Assembly: GCA_963680875.1 (NCBI GenBank)
Contig: OY804589.1
Span: forward strand, 19,426,413 to 19,490,412
DNA from: Bathymodiolus brooksi
Lineage: Eukaryota > Mollusca > Bivalvia > Mytilida > Modiolidae
Length of the DNA: 64,000 nucleotides
Direction: 5' to 3'
Below the pieces are notes generated by a model. It did no database searches. It was not told the DNA's origin and worked only from the letters and a program-made list of their open reading frames with translations. The position numbers and the translations under genes were made by a program. Of this stretch, positions 12,501 to 27,685 are shown piece after piece (position 1 is the stretch's first letter; each line of letters begins with the position of its first letter).

Positions 12501-15500
12501 ATCACTGACAATTATTCGTAAAGTAGAGAAAGTTAAGTTCCTTCAGATGGCGAAGTGTACTCGATAAAAACTGTGTGAGTTACATTCGAAAAGTAGGTAG
12601 TTTTCTCACTGTGCTTGACCAATGAAACTGAGCGCAATCATATACTGAAATATTGGTTGATTGTTTATAAACCAATCCCCATATTATCAAAACATTCTGT
12701 TCAAAAATCGGAAATCTTCACAAAAATTTCAGTGTACATGTTTGTTATTTTAATTTCTTGTTATTGTGTACCTCTTTTTGATCATTCAGGATTAAGACAA
12801 TCGTTGACGAGCTGTGATCTCTAATCATGGTCCATAAATCCACTTTAGTATCAGGCAGTGGTAACTGTGTTGCAAGATATCCCACAAATTTTGTGTATGA
12901 CTGAAATAGTTTGAATAATTATAACATTAAATAAACTCCAGATAAATTGTATTCTAGCTATCCAACTGACAGAATAACATCGATGTTCTGTTCTTCGTTA
13001 CCTCCAGTTGTTTGTAGGAGGGTTCATGTCTTATTTGTGTTATTTATGTTTGTTTGTGCATAGTGTCCTGCTTTTGTTTTGTTTGTTTTTTGGTCTTCGT
13101 CTTTTGCCAGTTTCTCTGAAATGTTCATTTTTGATTAATTGCCCCTTCGATATTCTCTAAAAAATGGTAATAACAAAATTACCGAAATCTTACAAAGGGA
13201 AAGTCAAAACTCATAATTATATAAACAGACAAAATCAGTCAACAACCGTAAAACTGTGAAAACCGTAATGACCCTGACTTGGTACAGGCATTTCTAAAGA
13301 AATGTTGGGTTGAATCAGATTTTAAAGCGGCAAACCTCCCGCTCTCATTACGGTTCAAAGGTTCCGGCTGTCACTATAACAGTATTTAAAACGTTTATTT
13401 ACGATTGAGAGCTATCACAAATATGATTTAAGGTGGTACCATACACTTCAGGGAAAATTTGATCTGCTCGTGTAATGTTCTTATTTTTTTGGCAGTGTGT
13501 TTGAATATATCCACTGTAATAAATGTCAAAATTTTAACAAATTCCAACCAACAGACTCAGAGCTATCAATTCACTAGCCACATAGCAGCTTTTCTCTCTG
13601 TGGTTTTGATCACCGAGATGCTTGAAATCTGCATACAAACATCATATGATGAAAATGTTCAACTGATTTTAAAGAGTTATCTCACTGTAGTGTATGTTAA
13701 TCTCACTGTAGTGTATCTCACTGTAGTGTAGATTAATAAATAATCACGAAAAATTCACGGGGTTCTTATCAATATATGTGAAACATATGAAAACAATAAT
13801 TTGCTAATTTAAACTGCAAAACCATCATACCAATAATGCGTGGAACCCATTAAAATACCAGTGGTTCAATATTCAAAGGAAACGGTGAGAGAGAAAATCT
13901 CTAATACCGAACTTGATATTCATTCTTTCAAAAAGTTCCACCATTTATCAAAATTATTGCGACTAAGTTATACAATCATCTCCTTTACAGTACAAAATAT
14001 AGCTGGAATGAATATATTTATGCTAAAACTTTTCAAAGCTATTCTCAGTTTGTTCTCATTCATCTCTCAGTATCACCAGAAACATGAACCCAAAACGTTG
14101 AAAGTCTTAAAATGATGTTATAAACATGCAGCCTTTAGTTGAGGGTGTTATGATAGATTACCACACGAAGAAAAAAATATCACCCGAGATAAATCGAGGG
14201 TAATATTTGTTTTCTGAGTGTGGTAAACTACCACAACACCCTCAAAATTCCTATTTTCATTCCTAAACAAATAATATCGGTATATCATTAATAAATACAA
14301 GTATATTTCAGCATTTTAATAATCGGTAAAACTAGGTCGGAACAGCACGGGCGTAGCTTGGGTCAAATATTACAGAGCTACGGGGTCTCTCCCTTCCCCC
14401 CAGAAACACCTCCCCCAGAAACCACCGTCATTTTAAGCAAGGGAAACACTTTTTTCTTCTTTTTAAAACAAGAAGTCATTGCCTATTTGAATAAAATTTG
14501 TATTGTATTGATTACATTACCACTGAAACGACGTATCTTAAAGGAGTGCCGAGTTATTCAATGCAACATAAAAAGATAATGATAAACCATTTTTGTAGTC
14601 TCATGTTTATTGAATGTATTTTTTCTTCACAAGTTAAGACTACCCCTATGCCATTTCCTTTCTTTTTAACAGGATTCATTGAATACTGATCAACCACAAC
14701 CTTACATTGTTATACTTATTAAGTAATAAAGATGTTATTAGACCAATTTACATTATTTTGTTATTCATTTATGCAGTTATTTTTTTTTACCGTGGCAGTT
14801 GCCTCGGTTGCCTCAATGGAAGCTACGCCACTTAACAGGTGGTATATTTCGGTGTTCGGCAAACTTCGGTCTGAGAAGGTGGTATTGTCGTTGCTATGCG
14901 TACAATGCCTCTCGTTGCTAAGAAAGGCGGTGTTTCCTAAAACTATTGAAATATACCACATGGCTCTAACCAATGAGTTTAATGGATTAGCAAAAGTAAT
15001 TTGCATAAAGTATAATGAATGGAAATATCTTTTCAACTATGATGATGAAGCCCGCTTTGTACTAGAACAACATGCTGCGTTGAGATTTTATAGTGCTAGA
15101 TCACCGAAACAACAGTCCATTGGTAGACATGTCGCTTCACTCGGACAAATTATTCTGATTCCGAGCCAACCCGTCTTTGCTCCTTAATGCCAGGTGTTTG
15201 AAGCAACAAATACCATTTTTATAGTTGTTGGTCATACCCGACCAGGACTCGAACTCATGACCTACAGCACACGATTCAAGAACACGAGGCGATCATGCTG
15301 ACCATTACACCACTGGTGTGGTCTACTTTAAGTCATATATTTAATCAAGATTCAAGAACAAACATAGCATTGATGAATATACTAAATAAATGAAAATATA
15401 CAATATATAAAACTGATATAGAAATAGTTTACATACAGGAACCTGAACTGCATTAATAAAGTTTGATCTTCCTTTCTCAAACGTTGTAAGGTACAGCCTT

Positions 15501-18500
15501 GTACTGTCCACTGTAAAGAAAAGTTGACAATACGAAAACGTAAATCGATGTGATTGTTATTTTTGCGAAGGTGTCCACTTAAATTAATCAGCGTGTAATC
15601 AACCTGCGAAACATGTCAAAAAACCATACAGTTGTGTACTGGACTGTCTTTTTGTTATGCATATTTATATTATCCGTGGTGGTCGTGACCGCATGGTAGC
15701 TGGATTTACAACTACCTATGCAATCAGTGAATATCACTACTAACGTTGTAATTTCGAATACCACTAAGACGATACAACATTATGTAATAAAATTTGTCAG
15801 CGACTTACGCGGGTCGGTGGTTTTCTTTGGGTACTCCGGTTTCCTCCAACAATAAAACTGACCGCCACGATATAACTGAAATATTGTTGAAAGTGGCGTT
15901 AAACACCATAACCCTAATCTCCTCGGTCATCTTATGTCGTGGTGTAGTCTTGTAGTAGTGATTTTATACCTCGTGAATGGCTCATTTATATATATAATCT
16001 TTATTCTCATAATCCAAAATACAATGGTATAACAATTCAAGAAGACAGGAGGAAACAATTCCACATTTTTCTCCATTTTTGTTTTCTCTCTCTATTTGTG
16101 GACAGAATGTCAAATACTAAAGAACATACCTGTAATGTATAACTATGAAATGCCAGTAGATATTTAAATCCTGTATTTTGTAAACATACATTGTATATGG
16201 GATATAATTGCAATTTACATTTGCTTATCCCAGATGTTAGACCATTGTAGTGTATCATATAACAACATTATCTACAATGAAATATACCCTTATACTAATG
16301 AAGAGTATGTTCACACAGCATGCCACGAGTAATGCTCGACTGGTACCTAAAAGTAAAGCAATTTACCAGATACATCACAGCGCATTTTGCACATAAAATG
16401 CATTATTCACAGACCAATGTGAACAATACAACACTTCCTATTCATCTAATAATACTAACTGACAACACTATTTCGATCTCTGTTTTTATTGATGTTCTCG
16501 GTGCTCATGGCTGCCATATATTCCGGCGATTCGTGCTCAGATTTCTTGGCTTCCAACATCTAAAAATGATTGCATAAAATATGAGATGTTAGGAGGGCTC
16601 GTGTCTTATTTACGTTATTTATGTGTGTTTGCGTATAGTGGTGTCCGACACATAGTGTTTTGTGTGTTTGTTTTGTTTGTCTTCGTCGTGTCTACTCTAT
16701 GTTGCCAGTTGCTCTGGATTGTTCTTTTTTGATTGCGCCTTCGGTATACTCTAACGTTTATTTTCGTTCTGTGTCTTGTGTACCCGGTGTTGCCATTTTC
16801 TCTGGATTGTCCTTTTTTGATTGCCTCTTCAGTTTTCGCTAACGTTTATTTTCGTTCTGTTGCCAGTTTCTCTGGATTGTCCTTTTTTGATTGCCCCATC
16901 GGTATTCTCTAACTTTTATTTTCGCCCTGTGTCTTGTGTGTCCGGTGTTGCCAGTTTCTCTGGATTGTCCTTTTTTTATTGTCCCTTCGCTAATCTCTAA
17001 CGTCTATTGATTAAGTGAGAAATATATTGTAACATAAATAACATTATAATCTTGTATACTAAAACAGTATAACTATCGTGAAAAACGACTTCTGGATAAA
17101 TTAACATTTGAATATGCATCATGGTAAGTGAAATATCTAATTTTTTAGCATTTCCAACAACGTTTACGAAGAGTTTGAAGACAACAAGGGTGGTGAATCC
17201 GTAAATCAAAGAAGGCCAGTCAACACAATGGGCAAAAAAAGCGCAAAAGGACAAACAACGATCTACAAATCAATACACAGTAAACTATAGATCGAGTAAC
17301 ACGAGCCCAACTTAACACCGGGGGAGAACACAGGTGCTCTGGAAGGATAAGCAGTTCCTGCTCCACTAGTGGCACCCGCCGTTTTACTCTAGTTACAAAC
17401 CGTATGATAAGTTATTTACTGCTCATTAGACTCCGTACCTTAAATTCTTCGTTAATCCTTTGCTGATTAATGGGACGTTTGTCTGACTGGATATCCCTCC
17501 ATACTTCATTGAACTTCTCTTTCCGTATACTGGGGTCCATCATGGTAAACGCTTCAAGTAAAGCGTAATGTAGACAGACGTATTGGTGCTGTAAAAATAT
17601 ATGTTGATGCATAACACAAACTCCATGACTTATATTAATATTCGGCGTAATTTGAGGTGCAGCTAGGTTATGGTGTGTAATGCCACTTGCAACAATACTT
17701 CAGTTATATCGTGGCGGTCAGTTTTCTTGGTGGAGGAAAACGTAGAACCCGGAGAAAATCACCCACCTGTCACAGGTCACTGATAAACTTTATCACACAA
17801 TGTTGTATCGAGTACACATCGCCTGAGCGGGATTGGAACTCACAACGTTAGTGGTGATAGACACTGATTACATAGGTAGTTGTAAATCCAACTATCATAC
17901 GATCACGACTGCCCCCAGCGTAATTTGAAACAGACGAAGTAACATTAATATATTCGTATGACACGTTCGACAAATATAATGTTTTACTTACAGGAGTCTG
18001 GATCATATTCATACGACTGTATCTCATTTTCATCACAAACTTAGCAATATTAACATAGCCAGTGGTACGTCCTTCCTCCAACAAAGCATCTAGTGCAATG
18101 TATGTTCCGGTTCTACCAATGCCAGCACTGTAATATATACATACTATGCTAAGTGCACGAACATTCAATGACGACTCTGCTATTGTACTGATGATGTTTA
18201 TAATGTAATTCAACGCCGAGGTCTTTTTGTGATCAATGAGTTGTGGTGAGAGGTAGTTGTTAGTTTTGTTGGTATTGTTGAAATTGTTGACCTACATTTT
18301 TCACAACGATTCATTCGTCTAATTTCTATTATCACTGATATCAAGAACTCAAACATTGCAAATAGCTTAATAGGAAGAAAACTTTGACGAATCGAAAAGG
18401 GTGATCAGAATCTGTAAATAGGAAGACAGAAAACACAAGAGTTAAAAGAAGAAAAAGATAAACAACGATCTACAAAACACTACACAGAAAACTAAAGATT

Positions 18501-21500
18501 GAGCAACAGTTGTACAATTAATGTATAACACAATGCATTAAAATTTAAAATGTTGATTATCAATTTGGGCGAAAACAAATTGTTTTTTTCTGAATTTGAC
18601 ATGTAAATACTTTCATAAGAAATTATATAAAATTCAATATTTTATTCTTTATTCGTTGGGCTGGCTTATGCATATTATAATCATAACCTAAAATATAATT
18701 AAAATCTGATTCAACCCACCATTCCTTTAGAAATGCCTGTGTCAAGTCAGGGTCATTACAGTTTTCACAGTTTTCCGGTTGTTGATTGATTTTGTCTGTT
18801 TATATACTTATGAGTTTTGCCTTTCCCTTTGTAAGATTGTTCGGTAATTTTGTTATTACCCTTATACAATTCACCACACGTCAGGAAAATTTGTGGCATC
18901 CAAAGCATACAGTAATGACTTGGACATACTTTAATATTGCGCGACTCGCTATTCCATGGAACACAACAGACAAGATTCATTACGATCAAAAGAACGGGAT
19001 ACAATAGGCTTCTATGAGTAATCAAATGGAATTTTGTATGGCATAATAAAAAACATATTGGGTATCGATGTAATTTGAATTTATATATTACATGCTTACC
19101 TGCAGTGAACCAGAAGTGGACTACTTTCCGTTGGATTATGGTCTGTCGTGACATGTCTGTGAAATAGTACTAGATACAGTGGATCTGGTGTTCCATGATC
19201 TGGCCAAGCTGTAAAGTGGTGCTGGGTTACAACTCTCTTCTCTTTTGTCTAGGTTGTGGTAGATTAAGTGCAAATAATCATATTGTAATAATTGCATATA
19301 CATTTACTAAGTACATGTGTTCTCGTTGTGAATTGATATAAGGATATAAGGAACACTGTGGAAAAGAAGATGGCAGGGCGTATACATGCTAGCCATCTTT
19401 GTATGTCATTTTGTACAGCTTTTGTTTTATATGTGACATAGATTAACCAAAATACACATTTACATTAATATAACGGTTAATGGGTCTTCCAAATTTCGGC
19501 TTATCAACAGAACATTATTGTATGGTAGGTAGTTAGATGTACACCTACCTATAATACCACTTGGGAGTTTGATTTTCGCCCGTGGTGGAATATACTAGAT
19601 TCAGTTGTGTTGACAATAGTCTTGCCAGTGACCTGTGGCAGCCGGGTGGTTACTACCCAAGTACTACGGTTTTCCCTACAAATAAACTGACTGGAAGGAT
19701 ATAAGTGAAATATTGTTAGACACGTAATAACTAATTCAGAAGTTCGACTAGAAATGTCCCCTTTTTAGATCAAAATACAGGGTACATATGACCATGTTTA
19801 TCGTGTTGGTTTCAAATGCAAATAACCTACCGAAAAAAAAACACAAAAAAACAACCAAACCCCCCCCCCCCAAAAAAAAAACCCAAAGCAAAATCGCAAT
19901 AAACACGTATATTTTATACATATTTCTATGTTGATTTCAGATTCGGGAGTGGAAATAACCCTCATTTGTTGAAGTTTTGGTTCATGAAGATTAAGTAAGG
20001 GGATCTTCGTTTGTTTTGTTTTTGATAAAATACAGAATTAGAAAAAAACAATTATGTAATACAAATCCAACCTTTTTGTTCATAACAGATATTTCCCTTG
20101 TTACATAAGCTGCTCTTTCTTTTTCTGTCACTAGTGTCAGGACCAGACTTCCATATGTCATTGGTTTACCACCAACTGGCCAGTATCTATCACATTTAGC
20201 CTAAATAGATATAAAACTTAAAAAGTAAAAATACCTACAAATAAGGGTAATAACAAAATTACCTAACACCGAGTAATCTTCCAAAGGGAAAGGCAAACAT
20301 CATATGTCAACAAACAGACAAAATCAATCAACAACCGGAAAACTGGGAAAAACTGCAATGACCCTGACTTGGTACAGGCATTTCCAAAGAATTGGTGGGT
20401 TGAATCAGATTTTAAGACGCCAAACCTCCCGCTTCCATTACGGTTAAAAGGTTCCGGTTGCCATTATTGCAGCATTTTTAACAATGCTGGGACAAATTAG
20501 GTATAATAGTAGTCAACGCAGTACTTTATGAAAATCCATCGTTTATTGTCGTCTGCAGAACGGTTTAAATAAACGGTAATTTTCTTACACAATTTGATTT
20601 CAAATGAGATGTTAAATGACGTCATGTCTAAACCACGATTACTTAGTCCTTATCTTTATACATTTTCATATTTACTTTATGAAAATCCATCGTATATTAT
20701 CGTCTCTGCAGAGACAGAATATTTGTCGACAAGATCTTGGTATCGGAATATAAACTTTATAAGAGATAAGGCGAATCTTTTTATAGCCCTGGTCCAGTAG
20801 CCTGTTTCTCAGATAAAGATAACGTTTCAAGAAATCAGAATAATTGCTACTGCCCCTTGTATAGCGAATCAATTGCGAGATGTAAACAAATTTTGCAGGA
20901 GAAGCTGGTATATTGCTGCACATATTTGGAAAATTTATGATTTTAAAATTGAAGTCATCCCGTTTATCATAAATTTTAGTACTGAGTTGATCATTGTCGT
21001 CAAATTCGAGGTATAAGTCCATAAATGATGCGGACGAAGCTGTATCTGTGGTCTCTTTAACTTCCAGCTCTGGAGGATATATCAATGGAAGAAATTCTGC
21101 AAATCTAGTATTATTGATAGATAAAACGTCATCAATATACCTGTATGTGAAATTAAAGGATATAGCTTCATGAATTTTCTAATCTTTTACACGATTTTGA
21201 AGAAACTCCGACTCATATGAGTATAAACATAAATCTGCTAGAAGAGGGGCACAATTCGTACCTGCTGAAACAGTGCCCTCCAAAGAAAACAAATATGTTA
21301 TCGATGAGGAACTCCAGCATACTGATCACTTGTTCCTCGGAGTAGCATGCTTTACCTTTTTGAATTGTGTTTGAACAAATATGTGGAATTGTAGCTTAAT
21401 ACAACAGGTTTTGAGCCATAGTTTCTATGACTGAAAGCTTTGTGAATGGTTTCTTTTAAGCGGGTTTTTAATTTGTCATGCGGTTGGGCGGTATACAGGT

Positions 21501-24500
21501 TTGAAAAATCAAAAGATCTTTAGAGTTTTTCAAAATCCACATGTGATTTATGCCACTATGCGAGTAAACAGTTTCACAATATTTCTGTTTTCCATTTTTT
21601 ACTGCAGACATAATCTTTGTCAGGATCATCATGTATTTAATATATTTACTGCATATAGAGTGGAATAAACCCATAAGAGGGCCGTCGTGGTCGCGATCGT
21701 AAAATAGTTGGATTTAAAAACTATGTATGTAATCAGTGTCTATCAGCACTAACGTTGTGAGGTATAATGCCGAATTGGCGTTACACACCATAACCCTTAC
21801 ACTAACCCAATGAAACAATAAAATATCGAATAATAACGTAGATATCACATTTAGTGCGCAGGATGTTTTCTGGAATAATCGTCATCAGGTACACTCAAAG
21901 TAAAAACAATTGCAAAGCCCTAAAGGGAACCTTAGTTTTAATAATAATTACATTATTTTTAGAAATTGTAAATTTCCGTAATATATAAATATCTGATAAA
22001 CAATGTATGTGGGGAAACATTGACTATTGGGTGGAGCATACCTTCTTGGAGTAATAGTCCACCAGCAGAGATATCGATCCAGTGATTCAAATTAGATATC
22101 TAAACATAATTAATATTTAGTATCGATTAATATGCAACAATATCACTAAAGTAATAATTTTTTGATTAGAAAACGGAAAATTTGAGTTTTCTCGAAAACA
22201 ATACATTTTTTTAAAACACAGTAAACGAGTTTTGTGCAGAATTTTACTACCATTTTTAAAATATGCATTTCATCTAACAATAACCTTTCATTATTGCTGC
22301 ACTCATCTGAAATTTGACATTTTCCCCGATGTTTACCGCCAAAATAGAGGTGGGAGTAAACTAACTAGAGGTAGCAGCCAGGTAAATCTTACCTTGATAG
22401 AGACAGAGACACGTGTACAGGCATATTTTGACACTCCATTTTTAAACTTTAAAATCTTTCTAAAAGTTCACATAAAATTTCTTCATAAACCTATTTTTTG
22501 ACATCTTAACATATATATAAACATCGCAAGAATGGGTAAAACAAAGGACTTGTCAAAAGATTGTAAAAACATTGTGTTAAATCTATTCAAGTTTTTTCAG
22601 CTTGAGAAGGCCAGGGGAAGACCATTTTATTCCCCAGATAATTTGATTAAAAGAACATGCAAGGCTGCTGGCATATCTTACAGTTCTATGTATAGAGTTG
22701 TAAACGGTAAAAGTCCTCCTGAATCCAACAGACCGAAAGAAAGAAAGAAAACTCTTGGTGATTTTGACCGTTGCGTTATTAAACGGACCGTTCATAGCAT
22801 GTACAACAGGAAAATTGCCCCAACAGTCTCAAAAATTAAGAAAGAAATTGAAGATACAATTAAAATCTCGAAATCAACGCTTACTTTAACTTTATTAGAT
22901 CTTGGTTATAAGTACAAAAAATCCGGCGATAATAGGAGGCTTTTATATGATCAGAGGTCAGTAATAAATGATCGGTGTAATTACCTCCGAAAAATCAGGA
23001 AGTTTCGAGAGGATGGGTATGAAATTGTATATTTGGATGAGACCTGGGTTAATCAGAATCATGCCACTGACTACATGTGGTTACCAGTTGATGGTTCTGA
23101 TGCCCCAAAGATCCCTTCAGGAAAAGGTAAAAGGTTGATAGTTTTGCACGCTGGTAATCGTGAGGAGGGTTTGATTGATAGGTGTGATTTGGTTTTTCTT
23201 GCCAAAGCTAAAGATGGGGATTATCACCAAGAAATGAACGGGCCCATCTTTCTAAGCTGGTTCAAAAATCAGCTTATGCCAGCATTAAAAAGCCCAAGTG
23301 TTATCGTTTTAGATAATGCCAGTTATCACAACATCAAGACTGAAGAAACTGTTGTGCCAAACTTTAATCAGAGAAAAGCTGTCTTACAAGATTATCTTTC
23401 AAAACACAACATTCCTTTTCAGCCCTTGAAACTAAAAAAACAACTTTATGAAAAAATCAAATTTAAGAAACTCCTTTCCGCTTTTATAACTGATAAAATT
23501 GCCAACCTACACGGTCACGAAGTTCTAAGAACCCCTGTTCGCCATTGCGAATTGAACCTAATAGAACTTATTTGGGCACAGGTTAAAGGGTTTGTTGCAG
23601 AAAACAATACAACTTTTCGTTTGAAGGATGAGAACAAATTGTTCATGGGGGTATGGCAGAATTACAAAGGAAGTTTGGGCGAAGGCAGAAGACCATGTAT
23701 TAAAAATAGAAAAGGAGTATGGGAAAGAGAATTGCATTGATAGGAGTAAGATTCCCCCTATAATAATTGATTTTGATGACGACGAGTCCAGCGACGAGGA
23801 AAGCTGAATCCAGTCCAACATGATTACATATTGAACGGGTATACCGGTTGTAAATGACAGATTGTACATAACGTTTTTACCTATAAAATTTTATTCATAT
23901 CCAATAATTGTGTACTCTATGTCTAACTTCAGTGAAATTATTAGCAGAAAAGACCGTTCTTTTTCGAATTATATCCGAAAGATTGAAATAGCTTGGTCAA
24001 ATTAAAAATCAGTAATTATGGAAATTTATGATTTCAAGTTTTTTTCAAAATTTCGAGGTAAATCTCAGGTAAGCATGTGTATAAATGTCACGTAGTCAAA
24101 TGCATTAACCATGAAGGGAACAATAGCCTTCTCCGGCACTTCGACGAGAGATAATAGACCAGCTGCGGGACCACCGTCGTTCCTATTGTTATATGGGATT
24201 ACGTCCACGATGAGTTGGCTGTCACATTTAACGAGCAAACTTGGCCTATTTTGAAGAACTTAGCCTGAAATAAAGACCAAAATAACGCCAAAAATTGGTA
24301 ATTTTTCAGATGAGCAGGTCCTTCAGAATAATTTCAACCGTAAATATTTATACAATTCCAAAATGGTAGTAAAATTCCTGACAAAACTCTCGTTGGATGC
24401 GTTAAAAAAAAATCTAAGCTTTACGAAATATTTAGATTTTTCCGTTTTATATTCAAAAAATTATTACTTTAACCATTTATTCTTGTTTAGATATTTAAAG

Positions 24501-27500
24501 CAAAGTATACACCTATAAGGAGCATAATCGATTAGAAAAAAGTCATAAACATTTGACTTTTTGCACACAAAAGGAAAACAAGGTTGGGCTATGGTGTTTA
24601 ACGTCAATTTCCACAATATCTCAGTTATATCGTGGGGGTCAGTTTTATTGGTGGAAGGAAACCGGAGTACCCGGAGAAAACCACTGACCCGTCGCAAATA
24701 AGGGTAATAATACAATTACCGTACACCTAGCAATCTTTTAAAGGGAAAGGCAAAACTCATATGTCAACAAACAAACAAAATCAGTTAACAACCGGAAAAC
24801 TGGGAAAACCGCAATGATCCTGACCTGGTACAGGCATTTCCAAAGAATGGGTGGGTTGAATCAGAGCACATACTGTTGTATTGAGTACACTCCGCCATGA
24901 GCGGGATTCGAACTCACAACTTCAGTGGTAATAGGTACTGAAAGGCAAACAAAATTGTAAAGAAAATATAAAAATTGAACTAAAAAGGTATAAATTAATA
25001 ACCTTTCCTGATTCTTCTAGATTTGTCAACATAACAATCTTCTTTACGTTCTTCTGCCAAATCATTCTCCAATGGTCTGAAATAGTAATCTTTATCGGAC
25101 CTGTAAAATATTATAATGTAATACAATTCAATACAGGGCTAGGATTAGGGCTATAAGGTGTTTAACGCCACTTTCAACAATATCTCAGCTATATTGTGGC
25201 GGTCAGCGTTTATTGAGTGATGGAAACCAGAAGACCTGGTGAAAACCACCGACCTCTCACAAACAAACTTCTTTATTACATAATGGTGTATCGAGTACAC
25301 CTCGCCTGAGCGGAATTCAAACTCACAACTTTAGTGGTGATAGGCACCGATTGCACAGATAGTTTTAGATCCAACCACCATACAATCCCAACCACGACGG
25401 ACCCTGACAGAAGTCAAATGGTTAGTCAATTAATAAGTGATTTATTTCAATTATATATGAATTAACACATTATTCATTTTTGTAGTCTTTTTTTGCTTTT
25501 AGAAGCAGCAGTACAAATGCTGCCTAATGTAATATATATAGTCTTCCGTTTTCCATTATTCGAAATATTCCGACATTTTATGATAGAATGATAATAATGT
25601 ATATGAAGATATCATTTAAACAAATTGTAGCTACCACAATGTGAACAGAAGCGTTATTGATATATCATGGTTCGAAACCTCTGCTGGCGGACTATTGGTC
25701 CCCGAAGGTATCATGGGCACAGTGGTCGGTGTTTCGGCACTGACATGGGTTATTAAATATATCTATTATTGAAGTTGACAGTTCCTAATCATTAATAAAG
25801 ATAAGGTTCTTCTCCCTCAGACATAGATGTCCGTAGCCGATTATTGGTGTCATGTTTAGTCCCTTTTGTTTACTTGCTCACAAAGACTTTACAATTGTTT
25901 GCTTTCCAATCTTTTGACCATGAGCGTACGCGTCGTGCGCACTAAATTCGATATCTACGCTTTTATCCATTTCGTTTCTAAGAAAAGTCAATCTGTGAAT
26001 TAGAAGGGAGATAATAGTAAAAGATGTCACTGGTGAACTTTATACTTAGATATATATATTCACAAAACATATGGTATCTAGAGCACATGATATTCTTCCA
26101 CTAACAGTGTATAATTACCTTGAGATGCGATGTAACATTTCTCTTTTTCAAAACCCTGGAAGGAAAATCAAGTTATCTAATAAGACCGTTCTCATTATTA
26201 CAGTTTTATACACAAGAAATGTATGCTTACATTAATAATTATAATTCACTGCTTTAATTATCAAAGGAACATTTTCAATTTTTGAACAAGTTATACTATA
26301 TAACCTGGTTTGGCCCAATTTACGCTTAATAAACGAGTAAGAGGTTTGTGAATATAATCCAAAGTATAATATGTTCAAAAATTTCCAATATTTCTTTATA
26401 CTTTAATTTTTACAAAAAAAAAAGATGAATCCTCGATTTTAAATAGCTTTTATTTCATTGGACTATTTGAATTTGTCTGTAGCGAATGAATACGATGGTT
26501 TCGTCACAATTCCAACTAAGGTCATCCTGTATTACCAATGTTGTTCCAGGCAGATTAGCCAATCAGATTCAAATTAACTTCTTTATAATTGGAAACTTTT
26601 TATTACACATCTATTTTCAGTAACACCTTTCCCAATATAAAAGACATCACATATACCAGTTTGTCTTTTTTGCTTTATTGAATATTTTCTCCTGACTGCG
26701 ACAAGGAAAAATAAACACTTTCACGACAAACTTTTAACACCAGTCATACTCACGTCAATGTAATTTGCATTGACATAGTCAGACTTTCCTGATCCATGAT
26801 CTGTTTCTAGAATTACCCTTGAATGATCATCTGTTTAAAGAAAATAATGCCTTCTTTTATTATTTAACTTAATATTTAAACATACTTAAACATATATATG
26901 GTAGATTTACTTAAACACTCTGTTTATTTTAATTGCACTTTACACTTATTTTCATATTAACATTCAGTATATCAATACTAAATAAACTTTAGAGAAAACC
27001 AAAGGGGCAATCGAGAATGGACAATCCAGAGATATTGGCAACATTGCCCACACAAGACAAAGGATAAAGACAAACAAAACCCAGCAGAGACAAATTAAAA
27101 GATGAGCAACACGGACTCCACCAAAAATCGGGGGTGATCACAGGTGCTCACGAAAGGTAAGCAGTTCATGCTTCTTATAAAACACCCTCCATGGTATTCC
27201 TCTAGTCGTAGGACACCACTATGCCCAATTAACCAAACAGCACAAGTAAGACGAGGGTCCTCCTACAAACAACTGGAGGTAGAGACGCATCGAACATTGT
27301 TTATGCGGAAATCGTAACGGACTTCACAATACGGAACTAACATAACAACACATGCTTATTAAAGTATATAACTTACTCAACTCGACATCGAAATAGCAAA
27401 GCATTAAAGACGTAAGCAATAACAAATGGCCAAATCAGCACTGAAACTCAACTGAGACAATCAGCTATCATGATACACACATTTCCCAAATTATTATTTT

Positions 27501-27649
27501 ATTATTTATACCATTAAAAAGTAACAATCGTAATACAATATTCCATCATTTTATACTTACATGGTAAAGTAGTTTTATATCTATTCTTCACGACGTTTTC
27601 CTTGAGTTGTGATTTTGTTGTTGGATGCTGAGCTCCATATTGTATACTC

Positions 27650-27685
<36 letters not shown>

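Noticed and set aside
14732..15187. 151-codon ORF on plus strand
   Set aside because: It runs across an interspersed repeat and an S2 SINE; the SINE part appears in three other places.
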